A DNA stretch of 64,000 nucleotides. It comes from Paragemmobacter ruber (GTDB lineage: Bacteria; Pseudomonadota; Alphaproteobacteria; Rhodobacterales; Rhodobacteraceae). Of the stretch, positions 36,002-45,202 are shown piece after piece. The stretch spans positions 372,001 to 436,000 of the forward strand of contig NZ_JAAATW010000002.1 in the NCBI RefSeq assembly GCF_009908315.1, in the 5' to 3' direction. Each line of letters starts with the position of its first letter. Position 1 is the first letter of the stretch. The translations under genes and the position numbers were made by a program. The notes below the pieces were generated by a model. That model worked only from the letters and a program-made list of their open reading frames with translations. It did no database searches and was not told where the DNA came from.

Positions 36002-37396
36002 TTAGGCGGGGCGGCGGTTGCCCTGGGGGCGCGGTTTGCCGCTGTTGCCGGAGCGCGTGGGGGATTGGCCGCCGCCGACCGGGCGGGCGGGTTTGGCACC
36101 GGGCCGGGGTTGGGGTTTGGGCGCCTGGGATTTGTGTTCGGGGCGCTGACCCGGCGACTTTTGGCCCTGCGGTTTCTGGCCCTGCGGTTTCTGGCCTTGC
36201 GGCTTTTGGCTGGGGCGCTGGCCGCGGTTCTGGCCGGGTTTGGGGGCGGCGGCGACGATGTCGGCGGCCCATGGCGCGCCGCCGATCACGGGGACCGGCT
36301 TTTTCAGAAGTTTTTCAATGGCCTGCAATTCGCCCATCTCGGCCGGGGCGCAGAAGGCCACGGCATTCCCTTCGGCGCCTGCGCGGGCGGTGCGGCCGAT
36401 GCGGTGGACGTAGTTTTCCGGCACGTTGGGCAGATCGTAGTTGTAGACATGGCGGACGCCCGGAATGTCGATCCCGCGTGCGGCGACATCGGTGGCGACG
36501 AGGACCTCAAGTTCGCCATTGCGGAATTCGGTCAGCGTCCGGTCGCGCTGGTTCTGGCTTTTGTTGCCGTGGATGGAGCCCACCTTGAAGCCCCATTGGG
36601 CCAGCAATTTGGCAAGCTTTTCAGAGCCATGCTTGGTGCGGCCGAAGACGAGCGCCTGTTCGCCGGGGTGTTTCTTGAGGTAGTCCTCAAGCAGTTTGGC
36701 CTTGTCGCCATTGGGGATGAAGTGCACGCCCTGGACGATCTTTTCGGCCGGTTTGCCGGGGGGGGCGACCTGCACCTTCACCGGGTTGTGCAGGTAGGTG
36801 GAGGCGATCTCCTCGATATCCTTGGGCATCGTGGCCGAGAAGAGAAGCGTCTGTCTTTTCAAGGGGATATGCTTGGCGATGCGGCGCAGGGCGTGGATGA
36901 AACCCATGTCGAGCATGTGGTCGGCCTCATCCAGCACGAGATAGCCCGTGGCCTGAAGCGAGACGTCGCCGCGCTCCAGGAGGTCGATCAGGCGGCCGGG
37001 GGTGGCGACCAGCACATCGGCCCCGCGCGCCAGCGCCATGGCCTGCCGGTTGAGGGACGCGCCGCCCACGACGGTGAGCACCTTGACGGGGGTGCCTTTG
37101 GTGAAAATGGTAAGGTTATCAGAGATTTGCGTGACCAGTTCCCGCGTGGGGGCGAGGATCAGGGCGCGCACGTTCTTTGGCCCCGGCGGGTGGCCGATGT
37201 CCAGAAGGCGGTGCAGGAGCGGCAGGCCGAAGGCCGCCGTTTTACCCGTGCCGGTTTGGGCGAGGCCCATCAGATCGCGGCCCTTCATCACATGGGGGAT
37301 GGCCTGCACCTGGATGGGCGTGGGGTCTTTGAGCGTGGTTTTTTCAAGCGCCTTCAGGAGCTTGGGCGAAAGGCCGAGTTCGGCGAAGGTGGTCAT
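36002..37396 (-). CDS. DEAD-box RNA helicase, RhlE-like
   Basis: A 464-residue ATP-dependent RNA helicase. Q motif around FAELGLSPKLLKALE, motif I AQTGTGKTAA, PTRELV, ATPGRLIDL, DEADHMLDMGF, SAT, and the C-terminal lobe with ATDVAARGIDIPG and HRIGRTARAG. The last 80 residues are a basic low-complexity tail with four PQGQK-type repeats, probably for RNA binding. Likely roles are ribosome assembly and RNA turnover. The ATG at 37396 gives the usual RhlE-type N-terminus MTTFAELGL; a longer in-frame reading upstream is not supported. Confidence 0.94.
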   Translation of the reverse strand: MTTFAELGLSPKLLKALEKTTLKDPTPIQVQAIPHVMKGRDLMGLAQTGTGKTAAFGLPLLHRLLDIGHPPGPKNVRALILAPTRELVTQISDNLTIFTKGTPVKVLTVVGGASLNRQAMALARGADVLVATPGRLIDLLERGDVSLQATGYLVLDEADHMLDMGFIHALRRIAKHIPLKRQTLLFSATMPKDIEEIASTYLHNPVKVQVAPPGKPAEKIVQGVHFIPNGDKAKLLEDYLKKHPGEQALVFGRTKHGSEKLAKLLAQWGFKVGSIHGNKSQNQRDRTLTEFRNGELEVLVATDVAARGIDIPGVRHVYNYDLPNVPENYVHRIGRTARAGAEGNAVAFCAPAEMGELQAIEKLLKKPVPVIGGAPWAADIVAAAPKPGQNRGQRPSQKPQGQKPQGQKPQGQKSPGQRPEHKSQAPKPQPRPGAKPARPVGGGQSPTRSGNSGKPRPQGNRRPA

Positions 37397-37725
37397 GTGT
37401 CGTGTCTTTCCGGCCTTTTGCAAAGACCAAGGGGGCCGCATCCGGGGCGGCCGATTGCAGGGATGCGCCGATTGCGCAGCGCGGAACCCCTGCGTGAAGG
37501 TGGGAACCTGTTGCCCGATCCGGCTCCCCATCTGGGGCTGCTCACGCGGCAGCGGAGGGCGGGCGTGAGGGGGACATGGGGCCTTTCGGGGCAGAAGTCA
37601 ACTGTTCAGCAGAGCAGTGCAGCAGAGCAGTGCAGCCGGGCGTATGCACGCGCCGCACGGTGGGGGAGGGGTTGGTTAACCGTTGTCCGGCAGGGTGCGG
37701 CCTTGGTTTGTGCAAGGGGTGGCGG
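37397..37725. other. 329-bp gap with a tandem 13-mer
   Basis: The divergent gap between the helicase and the BrnA-like gene. It holds two perfect tandem copies of CAGCAGAGCAGTG (37607-37619 and 37620-37632). No hairpin with a T-run or clear promoter hexamers stand out, but promoters for both genes should lie here. Confidence 0.5.
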
Positions 37726-38187
37726 ATGGAACCGGGGAAGATGCGCGGCAAGAAGGCGGAGCATTACCACTATATGGCCGATGCGATGCGGCGGCTGGAA
37801 TGGGACCTGCATCACAGGATCGAGGCGACGGGGCGCATTCCGCTGGAATGGCATGAGATCGCTCAGGCGACGGTGAAGCCGGACGCGGATCGGGTGGCGC
37901 TGCGGCTGGACCGGGATGTGCTGCGGTTCTTTCGGTCGATGGGAAAGGGCTATGGGCCGCGGATCAACCGGGTGCTGCGGACCTATATGCATGCGCGGCT
38001 GGCGGGGGTGATCCGGGGGGCGGAGACGGCGCCGGAGTTCCGCATGGGCGTGGCGGCGGAGCGGCCCTTGTGGGGGGAGACGGCGGCGGGGTTGGGGTTG
38101 GGCGAGGGGCCGGATGCGGCGGAGCGGGCGGTGGAAGCGGAGGCGCGGGTGGCGGAGCGGGTGAAGGCGGCAAGGGTGGGGGGGTGA
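37726..38187 (+). CDS. BrnA-like antitoxin-domain protein without a BrnT partner
   Basis: A 153-residue protein. The central segment VALRLDRDVLRFFRSMGKGYGPRINRVLRTYMHARL (about 46-81) is the ribbon-helix-helix-type pattern of BrnA antitoxins (xxLRLDxDVLxxFRxxGxGYxxRINxxLRxYM). It has an N-terminal helical extension and an Ala/Glu-rich C-terminal tail not seen in short BrnA proteins. No brnT toxin gene lies directly upstream, where it is normally found. It may be a stand-alone DNA-binding regulator. Confidence 0.78.
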   Translation: MEPGKMRGKKAEHYHYMADAMRRLEWDLHHRIEATGRIPLEWHEIAQATVKPDADRVALRLDRDVLRFFRSMGKGYGPRINRVLRTYMHARLAGVIRGAETAPEFRMGVAAERPLWGETAAGLGLGEGPDAAERAVEAEARVAERVKAARVGG

Positions 38188-38241
38188 GGGTTGCTTAGCG
38201 TCGAATTTCAGCGCGTCCAACAACGTGGTTATTTCACCTTG

Positions 38242-38487
38242 TTAAGCATACACAACCCATCGAGTATTCGCGCGGGCAAACATCTCTAACAATCGGACCC
38301 CAGTTGTTTCGCAGGCTGCCTTCGCCAAAACCTCCCAAGAGTCCATGGCTTCGTCTTCCAGCACAAGAAAAAGTCCTTCGTCAGAGGACAGATGTTCGAG
38401 ACGTTGTTCTTCAAAAGTTCTTCTGCTAATCTCGGTAAGGTAAAGCGTACGTCCCGGTCCCAGTGAAGCAGATGCGAGGCAATCCAT
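38242..38487 (-). CDS. Small AT-rich ORF of unknown function
   Basis: An 81-residue reading with sensible protein composition (LYLTEISRRTFEEQRLEH, GLFLVLEDEAMDSWEVL). A Shine-Dalgarno-like GGAG sits five bases before its ATG. Its ATG and the ATG of the plus-strand gene share the tetramer CATG, so each start lies at the edge of the other gene. Base use is AT-rich like the rest of this island. It may be real or may be an artefact of the island; no family recognised. Confidence 0.4.
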   Translation of the reverse strand: MDCLASASLGPGRTLYLTEISRRTFEEQRLEHLSSDEGLFLVLEDEAMDSWEVLAKAACETTGVRLLEMFARANTRWVVYA

Positions 38488-39278
38488 GGTAGCTCCATAT
38501 ACTCTTCGCGAAGATGTTCGCGAACGCCTGTTCCCCCAGGTATCAGCATACGGTCTAGCTGAGTATATTATCGCCGACCCAAACAAGCAAGAAAGCGTAC
38601 TTCAAGCACAACGCTTTCAGACGCGTGCCGTGGTTCCAAAGAACAGAGATGCTGTTCGAGCAATAGTTTCTTACTGCTCAAATGTCAGTCGGCCCAAAGA
38701 CATAATTTCACAGGCACGCGAAGCGCTTGAGAAAAAGTGTGTCCGCAAGCATTACTCCCAGCAACAGGGAGGAAGCTGCGCGTTGTGTTGAAGTCTTGGA
38801 CAGGTTCGTCGAGGCAAAACAAGCCTTGTTTGCGGATAGTCTTGCGCTCTTCGCGTGTGATCGTCTTGAACCAATCAACGTGGCCGGGACGCTGGTTTCT
38901 GTGCAACCCGATCTTGTTGTCAACAGTACATTTCCTCCACAGTCTGACGTAAAGTTTGGGATGATATTCATCCGCCCGCAGAAGACGCCTGACGTCGATG
39001 GCCCGAAAACATCAGAAACTAGAGATAGCCGTCGAGAGTATCGGCGCGAGGCTGCACGTTATATGCTCACACTAGCGCAAATGGCAGTTGTGGCCTCGGG
39101 AGTTTCCAAGGACAGTTTCGATCCAAGGCGTTCTTTTGTTTGGGATATTCGGCTTGGCGAAGCAATTCCTTTTCCGTCTGACTGGGTGTCTCGGCAAAAG
39201 AACATTGAAGCCGCCGGTCGCATGATCCGACGCTTGTGGGACACTATTGAGCCAAGCACATCTTTGCTCCGGAAATGA
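38486..39278 (+). pseudogene. Frameshifted gene of an AT-rich island
   Basis: Two reading frames join into one protein of about 263 residues if one base is removed from the A5 run at 38732-38736. Part one (38486 to about 38736) reads MVAPYTLREDVRERLF ... ISQAREALEK. Part two (to 39278) reads SVSASITPSNREEAARCVEVLDRF ... LWDTIEPSTSLLRK, and has no ATG of its own. Part two contains VAGTLVSVQPDLVV then FGMIFIRPQK and RREAARYMLTLAQM, a layout faintly like a PD-(D/E)xK nuclease core. Its TGA overlaps the start of the ribbon-helix-helix gene (ATGA), implying a co-translated pair. Either a true frameshift, a programmed slip, or a sequencing error. Confidence 0.65.
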
Positions 39279-39487
39279 AAGCGCGCGTCTCTTTGAACCT
39301 GCCCCAATCGCTTAAGAAGGCCGCCGAGGATTTCGCGGCCAAAGATGGTGTGTCGGTGAACCAGTACATCGCGCTGGCGTTGGCCGAGAAGATCGGCGCG
39401 AGGGGGGCGGCGGAGTTCTTTGTGGAACGGGGAAAGGACGGCGATCCGGAGCGGGCGGTTGCGTTTCTGGAGGGGCGGCCGGAGTAG
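39275..39487 (+). CDS. Ribbon-helix-helix (HicB/Arc-like) antitoxin-type protein
   Basis: A 70-residue protein. VSLNLPQSLKKAAEDFAAKDGVSVNQYIALALAEKIG is a textbook RHH fold: short strand, helix, turn, helix, as in stand-alone HicB-like antitoxins and repressors. It starts inside the last codons of the AT-rich gene upstream, so the two form a unit like a toxin-antitoxin or regulator pair. Unlike the upstream gene its own GC content is back near the chromosomal average. Confidence 0.82.
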   Translation: MKARVSLNLPQSLKKAAEDFAAKDGVSVNQYIALALAEKIGARGAAEFFVERGKDGDPERAVAFLEGRPE

Positions 39488-39502
39488 GGGGCGGTTGCGG
39501 GT

Positions 39503-39552
39503 GGCGGGGTGAACCCCGCCCTACCGGGCGTCGTAGGGCGGGCTTTGCCTCG
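39503..39552. repeat. REP-like hairpins between convergent genes
   Basis: Hairpin GGCGGGGT-GA-ACCCCGCC (39503-39520) runs into CCTAC; then GTAGGGCGGG-CTTTG-CCTCGCC (39533-39552) forms a second, imperfect hairpin. The CTAC/GTAG edges and layout match the pair at 17506-17573, suggesting one REP-like family. It sits between the RHH gene and carB, both pointing inward. Confidence 0.7.
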
Positions 39553-39560
39553 CCTTGGCG

Positions 39561-42500
39561 TTATCCTTGGAGAGTTCTCACCCCATACCCCTCACCCCGG
39601 GCCTTCATCGCGGCCACGGCGGCAATCGAGGCGGCGGCGGTGGTGAAGTAGGGGATCTTGTCCATCAGGGCCACGCGGCGGATGTCGCGGCTGTCGGAGA
39701 CGGCCTGGGTGCCTTCGGTCGTGTTCATCACCAGCGCGATGTCGTTGTTTTTCAGCCGGTCCACGATGTTGGGGCGGCCTTCATAGACCTTGTTCACGGA
39801 TTCGGTTTTCACGCCCTGACCTTTCAGCCAGTCAGCGGTACCGCGGGTGGCGACGATGTCGAAGCCCATGGCCACGAGGTCACGGGCGGCGGCGGCGAGG
39901 GCGGGGGTCTTGTCCATGTCCTTGACCGACAGGAAGACGCGGCCCGCCTCGGGCAGGTGGGTGCCTGCGCCCATCTGAGCCTTGAGGAAGGCCAAGGGGA
40001 AGGTGCGGTCCCAGCCCATCACCTCACCCGTTGACCGCATTTCGGGGCCGAGGAGGGGATCGACGCCGGGGAAGCGGGCGAAGGGGAGGACGGCCTCTTT
40101 CACGCTGAACCACGGGGTTTGCGGATCGGCGAGGGTGAGGGGGTCGGCGAGCGGCAGGTCGGTATCGGGGCCGACGCCGGCGGGGTAGGGCGGGCGCAGG
40201 GGGAAGTTGGAGAGGGGTTCTCCTGCCATGAGGCGGGCGGCGATGGAGGCGATGGCGCTGTCGGTGGCCTTGGCGACGAAGGGGACGGTGCGGGAGGCGC
40301 GGGGGTTCACCTCGAGCACGTAGATCGTGCCGTCCTTGATGGCGAATTGCACGTTCATCAGGCCGCGCACGTTCAGCGCGAGGGCCATCTGCACGGTCTG
40401 GCGTTTGAGTTCGTCGATGGTGTCGGCGGTCAGGGAGTGGGGCGGCAGGCAGCAGGCGCTGTCGCCGGAATGGACCCCGGCCTCTTCGATATGTTCCATG
40501 ATGCCCGCGACATGGACGTGTTTGCCGTCGCTGAGGGCGTCCACGTCCACCTCGATCGCGCCGGCGAGGTAGCTGTCCAAGAGGACCGGGCTGTCGCCCG
40601 AGACCTGCACGGCGGTGCGGATGTAGCGTTCCAGTTGCGCATCGTCGCGGATGATTTCCATCGCGCGGCCGCCCAAGACGAAAGAGGGGCGGATGACGAG
40701 GGGGTAGCCGACTTGCTGCGCCACAGAGAAGGCCTCATCCCGCGAGCGGGCGGTGCCGTTGACGGGCTGTTTCAGGCCGAGGGAGTGGAGAAGTTGCTGG
40801 AAGCGTTCGCGGTCTTCGGCGAGGTCGATGGCGTCGGGCGTGGTGCCGAGGATCGGGATGCCTTCGGCGTGGAGCGCGTTGGCGAGTTTCAGGGGCGTCT
40901 GGCCGCCGAATTGGACGATGACGCCGTGCAGCGTGCCGTTTTCCTGTTCGACGCGGAGGATTTCGAGGACGTGCTCCAGCGTCAGGGGTTCGAAATAGAG
41001 CCGGTCGGAGGTGTCATAGTCGGTGGAGACGGTTTCGGGGTTGCAGTTGACCATGATCGTCTCATACCCCGCCGCGGTGAGGGCGTAGCAGGCGTGGACG
41101 CAGCAATAGTCGAACTCGATCCCCTGCCCGATGCGGTTGGGGCCGCCGCCGAGGATGACGACCTTCTTCGCCTTGGAGGGGCGGGCCTCACATTCCACAT
41201 CGCCCATGACGGGGGATTCGTAGGTGGAATACATGTAGGGGGTCTGGGCCTCGAATTCGGCGGCGCAGGTGTCGATGCGCTTGAAGACGGCGGTGACGCC
41301 GAGGCGTTGGCGGGCGCGGCGGACCTGCGCCTCGTCGCGGCCTGTGAGTTTGGCCAGCCGCGCATCGGTGAAGCCCAGCATCTTGAGCCGGCGCAGGCCA
41401 TCGGCGGTGACGGGCAGGCCGTCCTTGCGGACCTGCGCCTCGGTGTCGATGATTTCGCGGATGCGGGCGAGGAACCAGGGGTCGAAGGCGGTGATCTGGT
41501 TGATCTCGTCATCGGTGAAGCCATGGCGCATGGCCTGCGCGATCACGCGGAGGCGGTCGGGCGTGGCGTCAGAGAGGGCCTTGGAGATGGCGGCGCGGTC
41601 GGGCGCGCCCGGAATGGCGATTTCGTCAAATCCGGTGAGGCCGGTTTCCAGCGAGGCGAGGGCCTTTTGCAGGGATTCGTGGATGGTGCGCCCGATGGCC
41701 ATCGCCTCGCCCACCGATTTCATGGCGGTCGTCAGGTTGGGCTGGCTGCCGGGGAATTTCTCGAACGCGAAGCGGGGGATCTTGGTGACCACATAGTCGA
41801 TCGAGGGCTCGAACGAGGCGGGCGTGACCTTGGTGATGTCGTTGTCGAGCTCGTCCAGCGTGTAGCCCACGGCGAGTTTCGCGGCGATCTTGGCGATGGG
41901 GAAACCCGTGGCCTTGGACGCCAGCGCCGAGGAGCGGGAGACGCGGGGGTTCATCTCGATCACCACCATGCGGCCATCGGCGGGGTTGATGGCCCACTGC
42001 ACGTTGGAGCCGCCGGTTTCCACCCCGATCTCGCGCAGCACGGCGATGGAGCCGTTGCGCATGATCTGGTATTCCTTGTCGGTCAGCGTGAGGGCGGGGG
42101 CGACGGTGATGCTGTCGCCGGTATGCACGCCCATCGGATCGACGTTTTCGATGGAGCAGACGATGATGGCGTTGTCGGCGCGGTCGCGCACCACCTCCAT
42201 CTCATACTCCTTCCAGCCGAGGAGGGATTCATCGACGAGGACCTGCGCGACGGGGCTGGCCTCGAGCCCGGATTTCACGATCGCCTCGTAATCATCGCGG
42301 TTGTAGGCCACGCCGCCGCCGGTGCCGCCCAAGGTGAAGGCGGGGCGGATGATGGCGGGCAGGCCCACATATTCGAGCGCGGCCATCGCCTCGGCCACGC
42401 CGGCGGCGATGTCGTATTTGCCCGAGGCCAGTTTGGGGGCGGCGACGATGGTGGCCTTGGGGTTTTCCAGACCGATCCTGTCCATCGCTTCGCGGAAGAG

Positions 42501-42890
42501 CTTGCGGTCTTCGGCCATCTCGATCGCGCTGCGGTTCGCGCCGATGAGTTCCACGCCGAACTGATCCAGCACCCCCATATCGGCCAGCGCGAGGGCCGTG
42601 TTCAGGCCGGTCTGCCCGCCCATCGTGGGCAGGAGCGCATCGGGGCGTTCCTTTTCGATGATCTTGGCCACCACTTCGGGCGTGATCGGTTCGATATAGG
42701 TGGCGTCGGCAAGGCCCGGATCGGTCATGATCGTGGCGGGGTTCGAGTTCACGAGGATGACGCGATAGCCTTCCTCGCGCAGGGCCTTGCAGGCCTGTGC
42801 GCCGGAGTAGTCGAATTCGCAGGCCTGTCCGATGACGATGGGACCGGCGCCGATGATCATGATGGAGGAGATATCGGTTCTTTTCGGCAT
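39561..42890 (-). CDS. carB: Carbamoyl-phosphate synthase large subunit
   Basis: A 1109-residue enzyme making carbamoyl phosphate from bicarbonate, ammonia and two ATP for pyrimidine and arginine synthesis. It starts with [28 protein letters not shown]. Two ATP-grasp halves are visible, with [11 protein letters not shown] and [11 protein letters not shown], and a second [17 protein letters not shown] carboxyphosphate-domain start. A C-terminal MGS-like allosteric domain (about 960-1109) ends in [14 protein letters not shown]. The ATG at 42890 was chosen by the conserved MPKRTDI start. carA is not adjacent. Confidence 0.98.
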   Translation of the reverse strand: MPKRTDISSIMIIGAGPIVIGQACEFDYSGAQACKALREEGYRVILVNSNPATIMTDPGLADATYIEPITPEVVAKIIEKERPDALLPTMGGQTGLNTALALADMGVLDQFGVELIGANRSAIEMAEDRKLFREAMDRIGLENPKATIVAAPKLASGKYDIAAGVAEAMAALEYVGLPAIIRPAFTLGGTGGGVAYNRDDYEAIVKSGLEASPVAQVLVDESLLGWKEYEMEVVRDRADNAIIVCSIENVDPMGVHTGDSITVAPALTLTDKEYQIMRNGSIAVLREIGVETGGSNVQWAINPADGRMVVIEMNPRVSRSSALASKATGFPIAKIAAKLAVGYTLDELDNDITKVTPASFEPSIDYVVTKIPRFAFEKFPGSQPNLTTAMKSVGEAMAIGRTIHESLQKALASLETGLTGFDEIAIPGAPDRAAISKALSDATPDRLRVIAQAMRHGFTDDEINQITAFDPWFLARIREIIDTEAQVRKDGLPVTADGLRRLKMLGFTDARLAKLTGRDEAQVRRARQRLGVTAVFKRIDTCAAEFEAQTPYMYSTYESPVMGDVECEARPSKAKKVVILGGGPNRIGQGIEFDYCCVHACYALTAAGYETIMVNCNPETVSTDYDTSDRLYFEPLTLEHVLEILRVEQENGTLHGVIVQFGGQTPLKLANALHAEGIPILGTTPDAIDLAEDRERFQQLLHSLGLKQPVNGTARSRDEAFSVAQQVGYPLVIRPSFVLGGRAMEIIRDDAQLERYIRTAVQVSGDSPVLLDSYLAGAIEVDVDALSDGKHVHVAGIMEHIEEAGVHSGDSACCLPPHSLTADTIDELKRQTVQMALALNVRGLMNVQFAIKDGTIYVLEVNPRASRTVPFVAKATDSAIASIAARLMAGEPLSNFPLRPPYPAGVGPDTDLPLADPLTLADPQTPWFSVKEAVLPFARFPGVDPLLGPEMRSTGEVMGWDRTFPLAFLKAQMGAGTHLPEAGRVFLSVKDMDKTPALAAAARDLVAMGFDIVATRGTADWLKGQGVKTESVNKVYEGRPNIVDRLKNNDIALVMNTTEGTQAVSDSRDIRRVALMDKIPYFTTAAASIAAVAAMKARGEGYGVRTLQG

Positions 42891-43247
42891 GGTCCTGTCC
42901 CGCATGTGCCATCCCGCGGCGTGCGGCCTGCGGGAGGAGGATTCGTGCATTGCGCAAATTGACGGGGGTTTAGGGGAGCGGGGCGCGGGGCGCAAGGGAT
43001 TGTGGGTTGCGAGATCACGCCTGCCATCCTTCGCCGCATGGCCCTTTGCTGACGGCGCGATGCAAGGGCAGGCCCGCCCACCTGCGGCGGGCGAAATTCG
43101 TTCGAACGAATTTGCAAATTTCTTCGAAGAAATTTGGCCCCTGCGCGGCAGGGGCGGCGGTTCGGGGCGGCAGGGTGTCGCGGCTGGGCTGGTCGGGGGG
43201 CGGGGGGGGTGCTATCTCGGCCCTTCGTAAGGCTGGAGAGGCGGCGC
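42891..43247. other. 357-bp divergent gap carB/pabB
   Basis: The gap holds the twin palindrome at 43094-43136 and otherwise GC-rich sequence with no recognisable gene. Promoters for carB (minus) and pabB (plus) are expected here; I see no classic hexamers. Confidence 0.5.
43094..43136. repeat. Twin palindrome 2 in a divergent gap
   Basis: A perfect 20-nt palindrome AAATTCGTTC/GAACGAATTT (43094-43113), one base (G), then a perfect 22-nt palindrome with arms CAAATTTCTT and AAGAAATTTG (43115-43136). The second is identical to the second half of the element at 35213-35234. The junction again reads TTTGCAAA. Here it lies between divergent genes, 112 bases upstream of pabB, so it cannot simply be a shared terminator. 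Confidence 0.8.
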
Positions 43248-44390
43248 GTGATCCTTTTCGAACATGGTCCGGGCGGGGTGCCTGCGCTTTTCGACGGCGC
43301 GCGCGAGGTGATCGTGGCGCGGCGGGCCGATCAGGTGCGCCCGGCGCTGGCCCGGGCCGACCGGGCGCGGGGCGCGGGTGGCTGGCTGGCGGGCTATGTG
43401 GCCTATGAGGCGGGCTATGCGCTGGAGCCGAAGCTGGCGCCGCGGATGCCGCGGCGGCGGCCGGGGCCTTTGGTGCTGTTGGGCGTGTTCGACGGGCCGC
43501 AGGTGGCGGATCGCGTTCTGGCGCGGGCGGGGGCCGAGGCCGGGGAGGCGCGGCTGTCGCCCCTGCGGCGGGGGATCAGCCGCGCGGCCTATGGCGCCGC
43601 CATCGCCCGGGTGATGGGCTATATCGCGGCGGGTGACTGCTATCAGATCAACCTGACCTTTCCCCTGTCGGCGCGGCTGGAGGCGGGGACGGCGCTGGGT
43701 CTTTATGGCGCGCTACGCGCGCGGCAGGCGGTGGGCTATGGGGTGTTCTGCGATCTGGGCGTCGGCCCTGTGGTCATGTCGCGGTCGCCGGAATTGTTCT
43801 TCCGGGTGGAGGGGGGCGTGATTTCGGCCCGGCCCATGAAGGGGACCGCGCCGCGCGATGCAGACCCCGCGCGGGATGCTGCGCTGGCGGCGGCGTTGCA
43901 GCTGTCGGAGAAGGCGCGGGCGGAAAACCTGATGATCGTGGATCTGTTGCGCAACGATATCGCCCGCATCTCGGAAGTGGGATCGGTGAAGGTGCCCGAG
44001 CTTTACGCGGTGGAGCCCTATGCGACGGTGCATCAGATGAGTTCGACCGTGCAGGGACGGCTGGTGGCGGGGGCCGATCTGGCGGGGCTGATGGCGGCGC
44101 TTTTTCCCTGCGGGTCGATCACGGGGGCGCCGAAGATCCGCGCGATGGAGATCATCGCCGAGGTGGAGGGGCGCGCGCGGGGCGTCTATTGCGGGGCGAT
44201 GGGGTGGATGGCGCCCGGGGGCGATGCGGTGTGGAACGTGGCGATCCGGACGCTGTCGCTGTTTCCCGGGGGGCGGGTGCGGTTGAACGTGGGCGGTGGC
44301 GTGGTGCAGGATTCCACCGCGGCGGGCGAATGGGAGGAGGCGCTGTGGAAGGCGCGCTACGCGGAAGGGCTGGGGGCGACGTCCGGCTGA
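43248..44390 (+). CDS. pabB: Aminodeoxychorismate synthase component I
   Basis: A 380-residue chorismate-binding enzyme making 4-amino-4-deoxychorismate for folate. It has the C-terminal chorismate-binding core with AAGDCYQINLTFPL, SRSPELFFRV, ARPMKGTAPR, ENLMIVDLLRNDIARI and FPCGSITGAPKIRAMEII. The GTG at 43248 follows a GGAGAGG Shine-Dalgarno and gives the usual VILFEHG start; upstream in-frame residues are Arg/Gly-rich. The N-terminal domain is short. pabC starts within its 3' end. Confidence 0.93.
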   Translation: MILFEHGPGGVPALFDGAREVIVARRADQVRPALARADRARGAGGWLAGYVAYEAGYALEPKLAPRMPRRRPGPLVLLGVFDGPQVADRVLARAGAEAGEARLSPLRRGISRAAYGAAIARVMGYIAAGDCYQINLTFPLSARLEAGTALGLYGALRARQAVGYGVFCDLGVGPVVMSRSPELFFRVEGGVISARPMKGTAPRDADPARDAALAAALQLSEKARAENLMIVDLLRNDIARISEVGSVKVPELYAVEPYATVHQMSSTVQGRLVAGADLAGLMAALFPCGSITGAPKIRAMEIIAEVEGRARGVYCGAMGWMAPGGDAVWNVAIRTLSLFPGGRVRLNVGGGVVQDSTAAGEWEEALWKARYAEGLGATSG

Positions 44391-44971
44391 TCGAGACGCT
44401 GCTTTGGGACGGGGCGGCCTTTCCCCGGCTGCCGCTGCATCTGGCGCGGCTGGCGGCGGGGGCGGAGGCGCTGGGTTATCCCTTCGATGGGGCGGCGGTG
44501 CGCGCGGCGCTGGGGGCGGCGGTTGCGGCGGGGCCGTTGCGGGTGCGGCTGACGCTGGGGGCTGCGGGCGATGCGGAGGTGACGGTGGCGCCCCTGCCTG
44601 CGGCAAAGGCGGCATGGCGGGTGGGGCTGGCCGCGGCGCGGCTGGCGTCAGACGATCCGTGGCTGCGGGTGAAATCCACCCGGCGCGCGGCCTATGACGC
44701 GGCGCGGGCGGCCCTGCCGGATGGGGTGGACGAGGTGGTCTTCCTGAACGAGCGGGCCGAGGTCTGCGATGGCACGATCACGACCGTCTTTTTCGACCGC
44801 GGGCAGGGGATGCGGACGCCGCCCCTGACATGCGGGTTGCTGCCCGGCGTGCTGCGGGCCGAGTTGGCGGTGCCGGAAGAGGTGCTGCGGGCGGCGGATC
44901 TGCCGCGCGTGCGGCTGTGGGTGGGAAATGCGCTGCGGGGGCTGATCCCGGCGGTCTGGGTCGGCGATTGA
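44345..44971 (+). CDS. pabC: Aminodeoxychorismate lyase-like aminotransferase class IV
   Basis: About 208 residues of a class IV PLP enzyme that would release p-aminobenzoate from aminodeoxychorismate. It shows RLIETLLWDG, HLARLAAGAEALGY, VKSTRRAAYDAAR (PLP-Lys) and DEVVFLNERAEVCDGTITTVFF. No ATG exists near the expected start. The GTG at 44345 (46 bp inside pabB) is the best start, but a non-standard start near the pabB stop cannot be excluded. It is short for the family and tightly coupled to pabB. Confidence 0.85.
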   Translation: MEGALRGRAGGDVRLIETLLWDGAAFPRLPLHLARLAAGAEALGYPFDGAAVRAALGAAVAAGPLRVRLTLGAAGDAEVTVAPLPAAKAAWRVGLAAARLASDDPWLRVKSTRRAAYDAARAALPDGVDEVVFLNERAEVCDGTITTVFFDRGQGMRTPPLTCGLLPGVLRAELAVPEEVLRAADLPRVRLWVGNALRGLIPAVWVGD

Positions 44972-45034
44972 ACGGAGCGGCGTGCCGCCGCAAGCCTTTC
45001 CTGTCGTCGGCGCCTGCGCGCCTCCTCCGTGGTG

Positions 45035-45108
45035 AGGGGGCGCGCCCCCTTTTGTCCCGCCTGCGGCGGGCCAATTCACCCCCGCGGGTATTTCGGGCCA
45101 AGATGAAG
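45035..45108 (-). terminator. Box-hairpin 3' element e (after the esterase)
   Basis: On the minus strand the box CTTCATCTTGG-CCCG-AAATACCC (45108-45086) is followed by GGGGGTGA and then hairpin AGGGGGCG/CGCCCCCT (45050-45035). On the plus strand the same hairpin runs into TTTT, so it also serves as an intrinsic terminator for pabB-pabC. Confidence 0.78.
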
Positions 45109-45117
45109 GGGGATGGG

Positions 45118-45186
45118 CTTCATCTTGGTGTGAAATACCCTCAGGGGGTGAGGCGCGCAGCGACGAGGGGGGCAGACGGCCCCCCT
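45118..45186 (+). terminator. Box-hairpin 3' element f (after pabC)
   Basis: The box CTTCATCTTGG-TGTG-AAATACCC (45118-45140), then GGGGGTGAG and hairpin AGGGGGGC-AGACG-GCCCCCCT (45166-45186). It starts only nine bases from copy e, back to back, forming one long inverted repeat between convergent genes. Confidence 0.78.
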
Positions 45187-45202
45187 GCGACGGTGGTGAT
45201 CT

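Noticed and set aside
40119-42962. 947-codon open frame on the strand opposite carB
   Set aside because: It mirrors carB codon structure and has a Gly/Asp/Val-rich composition typical of antisense frames in GC-rich genes; no domain is recognisable.
43134-43247. N-terminal extension of pabB to an upstream ATG
   Set aside because: The 38 extra residues are Arg/Gly-rich, overlap the end of a palindrome and lack a ribosome site; GTG at 43248 fits the family.
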